DNA of 64,000 nucleotides, from the NCBI RefSeq assembly GCF_003020125.1, contig NZ_PYFW01000004.1:62001-126000 (forward strand), read 5' to 3'. Of the stretch, positions 32,120-40,886 are shown in pieces; position 1 is the first letter of the stretch; every line of letters begins with the position of its first letter. A program made the position numbers and the translations under genes. The DNA comes from Bradyrhizobium sp. MOS003 (lineage in GTDB: Bacteria > Pseudomonadota > Alphaproteobacteria > Rhizobiales > Xanthobacteraceae). The notes under the pieces are model-generated. The model had not been told where the DNA came from and did no database searches. It saw only the letters and a program-made list of their open reading frames with translations.

Positions 32120-33316
32120 ATGGACACGACCCCTGCAGACGGCCCGTTGGGCGGAATTCGCGTGATCGACCTGACCAACGTGATCATGGGACCGTTTGCA
32201 ACGCACATCATGGCCGATCTCGGGGCTGACGTGATCAAGATCGAGAGCGAGGAGGGCGATTCCTTCCGGACATATCGCCCCAATCGCAACGAAGGCATGG
32301 CCGGCGGCTTTCTCCATCTCAACCGCAACAAGCGCAGCGTCATGCTCGATCTGAAGCAGCCTGCGGGGATGGATGCGTTGCGCAAGCTGATTGCGACAGC
32401 CGACGTGTTCGTCCACTCGCTGCGTCCCAAGGCTATCGACAAGCTCGGGCTTGGCTATCAGGCCGTCCGCGCCATCAAGTCTGATATCATCTATTGCGGC
32501 GCTTACGGGTTCAGCGAGAAAGGACCTTATCGCGACAAGGCGGCCTATGACGATATCATCCAGGCCGGCTCCGGGCTCGCCGCATTGCATATGGTCGCGC
32601 GCGGCGAGCCGGCCTTCATGCCGACAGTGCTGTGTGACAAGCTGTCTGGGCAAGCAATCGCCTATTCGGTGATGGCGGCGCTGTTCCAGCGGGAGCGTGG
32701 TGGCGGAGGGCAGGCCATCGAGGTTCCTATGTTCGAGACCACGGCGGAGTTCGCTTATATAGAGCATCTGCTCGGCTTTGCCTTTGAGCCGTCGCTCGGC
32801 GACCCCGGCTATGCCCGCGTCGTCAGCCCGCGCCGCAAGCCGTTTCGCACCGGCGACGGGTATATGTGCATCCTTCCCTATTCGGATCGCAACTGGCGCG
32901 ACTTCTTCGACTTCGTGGGGCGCCCCGAAATGAAGTCCGACACCCGCTTCTTTCCGCTGGTCGAGCGGGTGGCGCATCTTGAGACACTCTACGAGATCAT
33001 TGAGCAGGAAGCCCCCCGGCATTCTACGGCCGCATGGGTGTCGTTCTGCGACGACGTCAGCATTCCCTGTATGCCCGTCCTGGGTCTCGCCGATCTGCCC
33101 GATGACGAACACATGAAGGCGGTCGGGATGTTCAGCCGTGCCGAGCATCCATCGGAGGGAGCATACAAGTCGATACGGTCGCCGGTGTCCTTTAGCTCCT
33201 CGCCGTTCCGGGTCCGCCGCCATGCGCCGCGGCTGGGCGAACATACGGCCGAGTTGCTCGCGGAGATCGGAATGCATGTGCCGAAGACAATCTCCCCGAG
33301 CGGCAAGAGCAGATGA
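32120..33316 (+). CDS. class III CoA-transferase (CaiB/BaiF family)
   Basis: A 398-residue protein that moves CoA between carboxylic acids. It opens LGGIRVIDLTNVIMGPFATH and has the GADVIKIE stretch and the catalytic aspartate in AYDDIIQAGSG (about residue 159). Start chosen at ATG 32120; an in-frame GTG at 32093 would add nine residues. It is followed by two acyl-CoA dehydrogenase genes on the same strand (59- and 14-base gaps), an order seen again at 44317-47793. It would activate the imported acid before desaturation. It is a more distant relative of the other two CoA-transferases here. Confidence 0.92.
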   Translation: MDTTPADGPLGGIRVIDLTNVIMGPFATHIMADLGADVIKIESEEGDSFRTYRPNRNEGMAGGFLHLNRNKRSVMLDLKQPAGMDALRKLIATADVFVHSLRPKAIDKLGLGYQAVRAIKSDIIYCGAYGFSEKGPYRDKAAYDDIIQAGSGLAALHMVARGEPAFMPTVLCDKLSGQAIAYSVMAALFQRERGGGGQAIEVPMFETTAEFAYIEHLLGFAFEPSLGDPGYARVVSPRRKPFRTGDGYMCILPYSDRNWRDFFDFVGRPEMKSDTRFFPLVERVAHLETLYEIIEQEAPRHSTAAWVSFCDDVSIPCMPVLGLADLPDDEHMKAVGMFSRAEHPSEGAYKSIRSPVSFSSSPFRVRRHAPRLGEHTAELLAEIGMHVPKTISPSGKSR

Positions 33317-33374
33317 GGCGGGGGTGATGATGACTATTCTGCCAGACGACGACTTTCGACGAATGGAGGCTTGA

Positions 33375-34523
33375 ATGCGCGCGTTCCGGTTCGAATCTCT
33401 GACCTTGCCGCCCGAAGCAGACGAGATGCGGCGCAAGGTTCGCGCCTTCTTGAAGGAGGAGCGAGACAAGGGCCGCTACGCCGCCCACCGGACATCTTGG
33501 TCGACTTTCGACCCGGAGTTCAGCAAGCGCGCCGCCAAAGCCGGTTTTATCGGCATGATCTGGCCGAAACGCTATGGCGGTGGCGAATACTCCAACCTGC
33601 AGCGCTTCGTCATGACCGAAGAGATGCTGGCGGCCGGCGCGCCGGGCGGTGCGCACTGGATCGCGGATCGGCAGTCCGGTCCGCAGATTCTCAAGCATGG
33701 CAGCGAGCGAGCGCGCGAGCTGATTCTGCCCAGGATTGCCGCGGGCGAGTGCTATTTCGGCATCGGCATGAGCGAACCCGATTCCGGCTCCGACCTTGCG
33801 GCCGCCCGCACCAAGGCGGACAAGGTGGAAGGTGGCTGGGTGATCAACGGTACCAAGATCTGGACCTCGAACGCGCACCGTGTCCACTACCTGATCGTGC
33901 TGGCCCGCACCGAGCCGCCCAGCGAGAACCGTCACGCAGGCTTGTCCCAGTTCATTGTGGATACGGGCTCGGAAGGCATCGAGATCAGGCCGATCATGAA
34001 CCTGTCGGGAGGGCACGAGTTCAACGAGGTGTTCTTCAAGAACTGCTTCGTTCCCGACGACATGATGATCGGAAAGCCCGGCGAGGGCTGGACGCGCGTG
34101 ACCGGCGAGTTGGCGTTCGAACGCGCCGGCCCGGATCGCTTCATGTCGGACATCAGGCTTCTCGTCGAACTCGTCGACAAGATCGGGCGCGAGCCGAATG
34201 AGCGGCAGGCGGTCGAGATCGGCCGGCTCGCGGCTCACTTCGCCACGTTGCGCCGGATGTCGTCGTCGATCGCGGGCCTATTGGAGCGAGGCGAAAGTCC
34301 GGTCACCGAAGCTGCACTGGTCAAGGATGTCGGCACGGCATTCGAGCGGGAAGTCCCGGAAGCGGTGCGCAAGCTGTTGCCGGTCGAGGCAAGTCTCGAT
34401 GATGATGACGAGTATTCGCAGGCGATGGCACATGTGTTGCTGCACGCGCCATCGTTCACCATTCGCGGCGGCACGCCGGAAATCCTGCGCGGGATGATTG
34501 CCCGCGGTCTTGGCCTGCGCTGA
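33375..34523 (+). CDS. acyl-CoA dehydrogenase, catalytic-type subunit
   Basis: A 382-residue flavoprotein that introduces an alpha,beta double bond into an acyl-CoA. It carries YFGIGMSEPDSGSDLAAART and INGTKIWTSNAHRVHYLIVL of the FAD/substrate pocket and ends IRGGTPEILRGMIARGLGLR. A glutamate in ELAFERAGPDRF (about residue 250) is placed like the catalytic base of isovaleryl-CoA-type enzymes. GGAGG precedes the ATG. The next gene encodes a shorter partner of the same superfamily, so the working enzyme is probably a heteromer as in bacterial steroid degradation. Confidence 0.92.
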   Translation: MRAFRFESLTLPPEADEMRRKVRAFLKEERDKGRYAAHRTSWSTFDPEFSKRAAKAGFIGMIWPKRYGGGEYSNLQRFVMTEEMLAAGAPGGAHWIADRQSGPQILKHGSERARELILPRIAAGECYFGIGMSEPDSGSDLAAARTKADKVEGGWVINGTKIWTSNAHRVHYLIVLARTEPPSENRHAGLSQFIVDTGSEGIEIRPIMNLSGGHEFNEVFFKNCFVPDDMMIGKPGEGWTRVTGELAFERAGPDRFMSDIRLLVELVDKIGREPNERQAVEIGRLAAHFATLRRMSSSIAGLLERGESPVTEAALVKDVGTAFEREVPEAVRKLLPVEASLDDDDEYSQAMAHVLLHAPSFTIRGGTPEILRGMIARGLGLR

Positions 34524-34536
34524 CGGGGAGAATGCC

Positions 34537-35628
34537 ATGGAAGACATGTCCGCCATTGTGCTCGAGCAGGCCGATCGCCTCTTCGCGCAGCACATCGACA
34601 AGAAGGTTCTGTCCGCGGCAGATGCGGGGCATTGGCCTGATGCGCCATGGCGCGCGGTTGAAGATGCCGGCCTGCCGTCGGCACTGGTGCCGGAAATGAA
34701 GGGTGGGGCGGGGCTCACGCCGGACGTTGGGGCAAACCTGATCCGCAGGTCCGCATTTCATTCCGTCCCGCTGCCGCTGGCCGAGACCATGATCGCCAAC
34801 GCGCTTTGGACCGACGCTGGCGGCGACGTCATCGCGGGCGCGGTGACGCTTGCGCCGGTTAATCCGCAGGATCGCATCACGCTCGTCTCGGGTGCGGCAG
34901 GCACGATTTTGCGAGGTATCGCCCGGCATGTCGCCTGGGGCCAGCAGGCTCCGACCGCGCTGGTCCTTGCACACGACGCGAATGGCAAGGCCTTCCTCTG
35001 CCGCGTGCCGACCGCCAAGGCGCGTTCGAACAAGACGCGGCGCAACGTCGCCTACGAGCCGCGCGAAGATGTCGACTTCGGTGGCGTGCAGTTGGCCGCG
35101 AGCGATATCCTGCCGGCGCCCGCCAGTCTCGGAGTTGACGGCTTGATGCCCTTCGGCGCAGCTATCCGTGTGCAGCAGATGATCGGCGGGATGGAACGGT
35201 GCATGGATTATGCGCTGTCGTACGCCAATGAGCGCGTGCAGTTCGGCCGCCCGATCGCGAAATTCCAGGCCATCCAGCATATGCTGGCGATTGCGGCAGG
35301 CCACTTTGCCGCGGCGTCGGCGGCAGGCGACGCGCTGACGGAGTCGCCGCGGCTGGGCGATGACGCGCTGGCCGTGGCGATTGCAAAATCGCGATGCGGT
35401 GAATCTGCCGGTCAGGTCGCGGCCCTCTGCCATCAGGTCCATGGCGCGATGGGGTTTACCCAAGAGCATCCGCTGCATTACGCGACCCGCCGGCTCTGGT
35501 CGTGGCGCGACGAATGGGGGGCGGAACCCTGGTGGCAGGACAAGATCGGCCGGATGATCTGCGCGCAAGGCGGCGAGGGTCTCTGGCCGCTGCTCGTCGA
35601 CCGGCCGGCAGCCGCCGGCGCGGCCTAA
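34537..35628 (+). CDS. acyl-CoA dehydrogenase, second subunit
   Basis: A 363-residue acyl-CoA dehydrogenase-superfamily protein with a weakly conserved N-terminal half and a typical C-terminal helical domain: ANERVQFGRPIAKFQAIQHM and CHQVHGAMGFTQEHPLHYAT. The SEP/SGSD motif of the middle domain, strong in its partner, is missing, which fits a heteromeric complex in which the subunits share FAD and substrate sites. The frame goes back to 34498, but GGGGAG lies before ATG 34537. The stop overlaps the stop of the convergent IclR gene by four bases. Confidence 0.9.
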   Translation: MEDMSAIVLEQADRLFAQHIDKKVLSAADAGHWPDAPWRAVEDAGLPSALVPEMKGGAGLTPDVGANLIRRSAFHSVPLPLAETMIANALWTDAGGDVIAGAVTLAPVNPQDRITLVSGAAGTILRGIARHVAWGQQAPTALVLAHDANGKAFLCRVPTAKARSNKTRRNVAYEPREDVDFGGVQLAASDILPAPASLGVDGLMPFGAAIRVQQMIGGMERCMDYALSYANERVQFGRPIAKFQAIQHMLAIAAGHFAAASAAGDALTESPRLGDDALAVAIAKSRCGESAGQVAALCHQVHGAMGFTQEHPLHYATRRLWSWRDEWGAEPWWQDKIGRMICAQGGEGLWPLLVDRPAAAGAA

Positions 35629-36482
35629 ACCGAGGCTGTGGGGCGAAGATAGCGCTGCACGACATCGTTGAGCAGCGTGACGATCTCCGTCTGTCGCCGC
35701 GTGATATCCTGGAGTGGGCCTGAGACCGCGACCGCAAGCGCGCGGTTCCAGCCGTCGATGCCCTCAGGCAGCGGCACGGCAATCGATCCGGCGCCGGGGG
35801 TGACGAGACCGGCCGAGAAGAAGAAGCCTTCACGCCGCGTTCGCTCGACGTTTTCCAGCACCTGATTGATGTCGATCCGGGATATGCCGAGCGCGGCTTC
35901 CGCGTTGGTGCGCGTGCACAGGCTGCGGATCTCCTTGTCGCTGCTCGACGTCAATAGCGAAAACCCGGTGGCGGACCAGACCACGAGGCGCCTGGATCCG
36001 GGCGGGACATGAAAGCGCATAGTCGCACGGGCCTGCAAGACGTGGATATACTGCGCATAGATTCCGCTTCGCGCAGCGATGATGACGGTGTCGCCTGTTT
36101 TGTGGGACAGCTCTTCGAGCATCCGCATCAGGCTGCCGTTTCTGACGGGGCCCTTGTCGAGCCAGGTCCCAAGCAGGGTGACGCGCGGCGAGGGCAGGAA
36201 GCTGCGGCTTTCCTGCAGATAATCCATGTAGCCGAGCTCGACGAGGCAGTTGAGCAAGATTGAGGTCGAAGATTGCGGAAATCTCAGGCGCTCGGCCACT
36301 TCGGCAACGCGCGCGTCGCGCTGGATCTCGTCGAAGAATTCCAGGATTCGCAGCACACGTCCTGCCGACTTGACCGATCCCGCGGCCGGCGGGCCGTAGC
36401 TCGTCGCCTCCGTGATCTGCTCGTCCGCCGTCGCTCTCTTGCTTCTTCTTGCCATCGTCTGATTGGGCCGACTATTCCGCAT
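35625..36482 (-). CDS. IclR family transcriptional regulator
   Basis: A 285-residue protein: a basic N-terminal extension of about 35 residues, an IclR winged helix (SAGRVLRILEFFDEIQRDAR, then FPQSSTSILLNCLVELGYMD) and a ligand-binding GAF-like domain (GDTVIIAARSGIYAQYIHVL). It reads toward the acyl-CoA dehydrogenase genes and its stop overlaps theirs. Start uncertain between ATG 36482 and ATG 36455. It is the most divergent of the three IclR proteins here. Its target is probably one of the flanking operons. Confidence 0.9.
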   Translation of the reverse strand: MRNSRPNQTMARRSKRATADEQITEATSYGPPAAGSVKSAGRVLRILEFFDEIQRDARVAEVAERLRFPQSSTSILLNCLVELGYMDYLQESRSFLPSPRVTLLGTWLDKGPVRNGSLMRMLEELSHKTGDTVIIAARSGIYAQYIHVLQARATMRFHVPPGSRRLVVWSATGFSLLTSSSDKEIRSLCTRTNAEAALGISRIDINQVLENVERTRREGFFFSAGLVTPGAGSIAVPLPEGIDGWNRALAVAVSGPLQDITRRQTEIVTLLNDVVQRYLRPTASV

Positions 36483-36651
36483 AGATCCGGCGATGCCGAG
36501 CCGACATTCTGATTTCGTGTCTATCTGACGGCAGGTTAGTCGGGTCCCGCAGGCAGGTCCAGCCGAGTGCATCGACAGGGCCGGTATCCCGTTTCAGCGT
36601 AACCGTCATGACTTCCACATCGTGCTCGGCTCAAATATACGGCGACGGTGA

Positions 36652-37005
36652 ATGGTAGCGTCTGAGTCGCTTGTGAGTTTCCAGCTTTCCATCCTGAAAA
36701 TTCTCGACGGCCAGACCGAAGGACGCGCTAGCCTCGAGGTCATCAAGCAGCACCTTGCCATCCTCTATACGAGTGGCCAGGAATGGACCGGACGGATGAG
36801 GCGGCTCGCCGAACGTGCGCCGGGTCTTGATATCTTCGGCCAGAAGTTGGTCGTGCGCGAGCCGGACGTATGGAACATCACCGAGGAAGGCCGCAGCTTT
36901 CTCGCGATCCTCGAGGGGCGGGGCGTGGCTACTGAAGATATCGCGCAGGCCGAGCCGAGTCCGGCCGGCCTGATGATCGGGGCACGCGCCCGGCCTGGCC
37001 CCTAG
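36652..37005 (+). CDS. hypothetical protein, winged-helix-like
   Basis: A 117-residue protein beginning MVASESLVSFQLSILKILDG, with EWTGRMRRLAERAPGLDIFG and WNITEEGRSFLAILEGRG. The order helix-helix-wing suggests a small winged-helix fold. Proteins with this SFQxSxLKxLxGQ start are frequent in Bradyrhizobium genomes, and I know no function. The opposite strand has a frame of similar length, but its translation has no such pattern. Confidence 0.65.
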   Translation: MVASESLVSFQLSILKILDGQTEGRASLEVIKQHLAILYTSGQEWTGRMRRLAERAPGLDIFGQKLVVREPDVWNITEEGRSFLAILEGRGVATEDIAQAEPSPAGLMIGARARPGP

Positions 37006-37034
37006 TTCCATCGAAAGAGGCTCGCGTTCTCGCA

Positions 37035-37841
37035 TCACTTGCCGGTGAAGCTTGGCCTCCGCTTTTCGACGAAATGGGCAACGCCTTCCTTGAAGTCTTC
37101 GGTTCCCCGGCAGATTGCGACTTCCCTGTTCGCGAGCTGCGTCGCTTCGGCGAGGGTTTGTCGCGGGGCTGCCGTGAGTTGCTGCTTGATGATGCGCATG
37201 GATCGGGGCGAGCAGAGATTGGCAAAATCCGACGCGGTCTGCTGAACTGCCTCGCGAAAACTGTCTGCGGGCAACATTCGGACGAGGCCAAGCCGCTCGG
37301 CCTCAGCGGCTTCGACCACCCGTCCGGACAGCAGGAGATCCGCGGCGTTCATCGGTCCGATGAGCTGACGCAACATCCAGGCGCTGCCGTGTTCTGCGAT
37401 GAGGCCGCGCCGGGCAAAGGACGTGGTCAGCTTTGCGCCAGCTGCCATGAAGCGGAGATCGCAATACAGCGCGATGCAAAGTCCGACGCCTGCGATCGCG
37501 CCATTGATGCCCGCAATGATCGGCTTGGGAACGGCGAGCAGGTAGCTGTAGCGCTGCGCCAGATCGTCGTCGCTTATAGGGGGCACGACCGGCACCGCGG
37601 CGGCGGCCCTTCCCGACGACGCGTCGGAGAGGCGGCCCATGTCGGCGCCGGCGCAGAAGCCCCGGCCCGCGCCGGTGATCACGATCGCGCGCACGCCGTC
37701 GTCCTCGGACGCGATCGCCATCAAGCGGCGCAGCTCGCTCTCCATGATTGGCGTCCAGGCGTTCATCTTGTCCGGCCGGTCGAACGTGATGGTCGCGACA
37801 CGATCGGACACATCGAACTTCATCTGCTCGGTAGCAACCAT
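37035..37841 (-). CDS. enoyl-CoA hydratase/isomerase family protein
   Basis: A 268-residue crotonase-fold enzyme: VATITFDRPDKMNAWTPIME at the start, the oxyanion-hole blocks GRGFCAGADM and PIIAGINGAIAGVGLCIALY, and IAEHGSAWMLRQLIG with a glutamate at the catalytic region. It ends in EGVAHFVEKRRPSFTGK. It probably hydrates the enoyl-CoA made by the dehydrogenases. A good Shine-Dalgarno (GGAGG) precedes the ATG at 37841. It is divergent from the IclR gene at 37948 across 106 bases. Confidence 0.92.
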   Translation of the reverse strand: MVATEQMKFDVSDRVATITFDRPDKMNAWTPIMESELRRLMAIASEDDGVRAIVITGAGRGFCAGADMGRLSDASSGRAAAAVPVVPPISDDDLAQRYSYLLAVPKPIIAGINGAIAGVGLCIALYCDLRFMAAGAKLTTSFARRGLIAEHGSAWMLRQLIGPMNAADLLLSGRVVEAAEAERLGLVRMLPADSFREAVQQTASDFANLCSPRSMRIIKQQLTAAPRQTLAEATQLANREVAICRGTEDFKEGVAHFVEKRRPSFTGK

Positions 37842-37947
37842 GGCGTCCTCCGTTAGGTGGGCCTTCTAACAAAAGCCGGGAAACTGCGAAACGGCTTTCG
37901 CCTGCAGGAAAAGTTTTCTATCTATATGAAAAAGCAAGTGAGGCACC

Positions 37948-38727
37948 ATGTCCAAAGAGGTCATCAAGACGGCCAAGCGGCTGTTCGAGATCCTGGAATA
38001 TTTCGATGAAGTGCAGCGGCCGTTGAGTCTCAAGGAAGTCGCGCTGCGCTTCGGCTACCCCGTCTCCAGCGCGTCCGCGGTCCTCAAGAGCATGGTGGTG
38101 CTCGGCTATGTCGATTTCGACCGCTATTCGCGGACCTACATGCCGACGATGCGGATCGTTCAGCTCGGACACTGGGTGCAGGGCGCGCTTTTCGGCGAGC
38201 GCGGAATTTCCGCGCTGGTCAATCACCTCAACAAGGAAACGGAAGAGACTGTCAGCATCGCGACCCAGAGCGACCTTTACATGCAATATATCCATGTCCA
38301 GCCTTCGCCGCGCGCGATCCAGTTTTCGATCAAGCCTGGGACAATCCGGCCGCTTGCGCGTTCGGGCCTGGGATGGATGCTGCTGAGCGCGCGTTCGGAC
38401 GACACCATCGAGAAGCTCGTGCGCCGCATCAATTTCGAGGAGGAAGACCGAAAGAAGAAGGTCGACCTGAAGGAGCTAATGCAGAAGCTCCGCAAGATCC
38501 GCAAGGATGGTTACGTCATCTCCCTTCACACTGTAACGGCCGGAGCGGGCGTCATCGGGATGTTGCTGCCGGAGCGGCGCCACGGCCGCATCCTGGCGAT
38601 CGGCGTCGGCGGTCCGGTCGAACGACTGGTATCCAAGCGAACGCAAATCCTGAGATCGCTGCGCGAAGGCATCGACAAATTCGTCACGCGGGAGGATCAC
38701 GCATCCGCGACAAAATCCCGCAACTGA
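37948..38727 (+). CDS. IclR family transcriptional regulator
   Basis: A 259-residue IclR protein: helix-turn-helix in the first 65 residues (TAKRLFEILEYFDEVQRPLS, SSASAVLKSMVVLGYV) and a ligand domain with SIATQSDLYMQYIHVQPSPR and a C-terminal AIGVGGPVERL. It is clearly related to the IclR protein at 56912-57652 (shared RTYMPTMRIxQxGxW and TQSDLxxQYIH). It sits between a divergent enoyl-CoA hydratase and the dienelactone hydrolase; two CATATCTGTA repeats lie just after its stop and before the hydrolase. It probably responds to a pathway intermediate. Confidence 0.92.
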   Translation: MSKEVIKTAKRLFEILEYFDEVQRPLSLKEVALRFGYPVSSASAVLKSMVVLGYVDFDRYSRTYMPTMRIVQLGHWVQGALFGERGISALVNHLNKETEETVSIATQSDLYMQYIHVQPSPRAIQFSIKPGTIRPLARSGLGWMLLSARSDDTIEKLVRRINFEEEDRKKKVDLKELMQKLRKIRKDGYVISLHTVTAGAGVIGMLLPERRHGRILAIGVGGPVERLVSKRTQILRSLREGIDKFVTREDHASATKSRN

Positions 38728-38740
38728 ACAACTCCGTTTT

Positions 38741-38772
38741 CACATATCTGTAAATACGCACGCATATCTGTA
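38741..38772. promoter_or_regulatory. paired CATATCTGTA repeats, 20 bp apart
   Basis: CACATATCTGTA (38741-38752) and CGCATATCTGTA (38761-38772) match in 11 of 12 bases with a period of exactly 20 bp, so a regulator would bind the same face of the helix twice. They lie 93 bases before the dienelactone hydrolase gene and resemble the repeats before the IclR gene at 56912. Confidence 0.6.
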
Positions 38773-38864
38773 ATGCTCTGGCTTTCAGCCACGTCCCGGC
38801 ACATGCTTCCGCCACTCCACGCCTCGAACGCGCGGAGATACAAAATGGTTAGAAGGGTGGAGTC

Positions 38865-39611
38865 GTGCAGGAGAAGGTCGTCGATCTGAAAACCAAGGAC
38901 GGGGTGATGAACACGTATGTGTTTCACCCGGACCGTCCAGGACCGTTCCCTGTCGTCATCTTCTACATGGACTCGGTCGGCGTCCGCGAGGAGCTGTCCG
39001 ACATGTGCCGGCGTCTCGCGACGGTCGGCTACTACGTCATCATGCCGAACATGTATTACCGCATGGTCCGCTGCGTTGATCTCGACGCCAACCGGCTGTG
39101 GGACCCCGCCTGCGCGGACAAGCTGGAGTTCATGTGGAAGCTCAATCGCCACCTCACCAACACCATGGTGATGGAAGACACTCAGGCCATATTCGACTTC
39201 CTCGCCAATGAGCCGACTGCACGGCAGGGCAAGACGGGATGCGTCGGCTATTGCATGAGCGGCCGCTACGTTTATCGCGCGATGGGTGTGTTTCCCGATC
39301 GCATGGCTGCCGGCGCCTCCGTCTACGGCGCGCGCCTCGTCACTGACCAGCCGGACTCCGCGCATCTCGTCACCGACAAGATTAAGGGTGAGATTTACTT
39401 TGCGCTGGCCGAGCATGATCACTATGCGCCTCCCGAGATGCTCGAGCAGGTGTCGCGGGCGATCGAGGCGACCGGCATCAACGGGCGGATGGAATACTAT
39501 CCGGAAGCCGAGCACGGCTTCGCCTTTCCGACCCGGCGCCTCTACCACAAGGCCAGCACCGAGCGGCATTGGGAGCGCTTGTTCGATCTCTTTCAGCGCA
39601 ATCTGAATTGA
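38865..39611 (+). CDS. dienelactone hydrolase family protein
   Basis: A 248-residue alpha/beta-hydrolase of the DLH type, with the Cys-Asp-His triad visible: cysteine nucleophile in GYCMSGRY (about Cys129), aspartate in ALAEHDHYAPPE and histidine in EAEHGFAFP. In aromatic degradation this family opens lactones such as dienelactone to maleylacetate. The start is a GTG at 38865 with GTGGAG upstream. It is the first gene after the paired operator repeats and precedes the ABC transporter operon by 87 bases. Confidence 0.88.
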   Translation: MQEKVVDLKTKDGVMNTYVFHPDRPGPFPVVIFYMDSVGVREELSDMCRRLATVGYYVIMPNMYYRMVRCVDLDANRLWDPACADKLEFMWKLNRHLTNTMVMEDTQAIFDFLANEPTARQGKTGCVGYCMSGRYVYRAMGVFPDRMAAGASVYGARLVTDQPDSAHLVTDKIKGEIYFALAEHDHYAPPEMLEQVSRAIEATGINGRMEYYPEAEHGFAFPTRRLYHKASTERHWERLFDLFQRNLN

Positions 39612-39698
39612 GTTCAAATCTGTCGAGTTAACCTGAATTCAAAAGGGGTCCGCCGCGGCGTCGCCGTGGACAACCTGACAAAATCATAAGGGGAAGAG

Positions 39699-40859
39699 AT
39701 GATGCGTGCGGATCGCCGGAGAATCATGTTGTCGTTGGGCGCCGTCGTGGCTGCGACTGTGCAACTCGCTTACGCGCCCAGCGCGATGGCGGCCGACCCC
39801 GTCAAGATCGGACTTGCGCTGCCTCTGAGTGGCGCGGCCGCGACTTACGGGCAGGAGCTGCAGCGCGGCGCTGAATACGCGGCGGAGCTGATCAATCAGC
39901 GGGGCGGCATTCTCGGCGGCCGAAAGATCGAGCTGGTCTTCGAGGACGAGAAGGGTACGCCGCAGGGCGGCGTCGCAGCGGTGCAGAAGCTGATGTCTGT
40001 CGGACGCGTGAAGGCGATCACCGGCGGCACCAACAGCTCGGTTGTTCTCGCGGAATCCTCGGTCACGAAGAAGCGAATTCTGCAGGTGAATGCCGGCGCG
40101 CAGGCCGACGCCATCACCGACCAGGGCAGCCCCTGGCTGTTCCAGATCAACAACACGGTGTCGCTGAATTCGGAGGCGTTCAACGCCTATATCGTCAAGA
40201 CGTTGAAGCCGAAGACGGTCGCCTACATGGGCGAGAATTCCGAGTTCAACAAGACTGTTCTTGAGAAGCTCAAGGAGAGCCTCAAATCGGCTGGCATCGA
40301 ACTGGTCAGCACGTCGACCTACGACGCAGAGACCAATGACTTCACGTCGATCCTCACCAAGATCAAGGCAAGCAATCCGGACATGATTTACGTCGCCGAC
40401 GCCTATCCGGCGCGCGCCGCACAACTGTGGAAGCAGGTGCGCCAGCTCGGCGGCTTCAAGATCGAGGCGATGTCGCCGGGCGTAGTGACGCCGGGCATGA
40501 TCAAGCCGTCGGAAGGCGCCATGAATGGCGTCATCACGGGTGAAATCTTCATGGCTTCCGATCCGGGGGTTGACGGCAAGGAATTCGTCGAGAGCTATCA
40601 GAAGAAGTTCAACAGCGTCCCCGGCAAGGGCGAGCTGGTGATTTTCGAAGCGATCAACCTGATCGCGTCCGCTATGGATAAGGCCGCAACCGACAGCGAT
40701 TACGACAAGATCTCGAAGGTCATTCGCGAAGGCGCCTGGCCGAGCCCGCGTGGCCTGCTGAAGTTCGACGAAAAGGGCAGAGCGCGCGCGCCGTACTTCT
40801 ACATTCAGCGAGTCGAGAACGGGGCTGTCGTTCAGCTTGAGCGCGTTAGCTCGAACTGA
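39699..40859 (+). CDS. branched-chain amino acid-type ABC transporter binding protein
   Basis: A 386-residue periplasmic protein (type I fold, LivK-like) with a twin-arginine-like signal (MMRADRRRIMLSLGAVVAAT). The core starts DPVKIGLALPLSGAAATYGQ and has RGAEYAAELINQRGGILGGR and TGGTNSSVVLAESSVTKKRI. Such proteins in catabolic islands usually bind aromatic or other carboxylates rather than amino acids. A good GGGGAAG lies before the first ATG. It leads a complete permease/ATPase set in the order binding protein, LivH, LivM, LivG, LivF. Confidence 0.92.
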   Translation: MMRADRRRIMLSLGAVVAATVQLAYAPSAMAADPVKIGLALPLSGAAATYGQELQRGAEYAAELINQRGGILGGRKIELVFEDEKGTPQGGVAAVQKLMSVGRVKAITGGTNSSVVLAESSVTKKRILQVNAGAQADAITDQGSPWLFQINNTVSLNSEAFNAYIVKTLKPKTVAYMGENSEFNKTVLEKLKESLKSAGIELVSTSTYDAETNDFTSILTKIKASNPDMIYVADAYPARAAQLWKQVRQLGGFKIEAMSPGVVTPGMIKPSEGAMNGVITGEIFMASDPGVDGKEFVESYQKKFNSVPGKGELVIFEAINLIASAMDKAATDSDYDKISKVIREGAWPSPRGLLKFDEKGRARAPYFYIQRVENGAVVQLERVSSN

Positions 40860-40886
40860 AGATCGACCGCGGATCTAACGTAGAGG

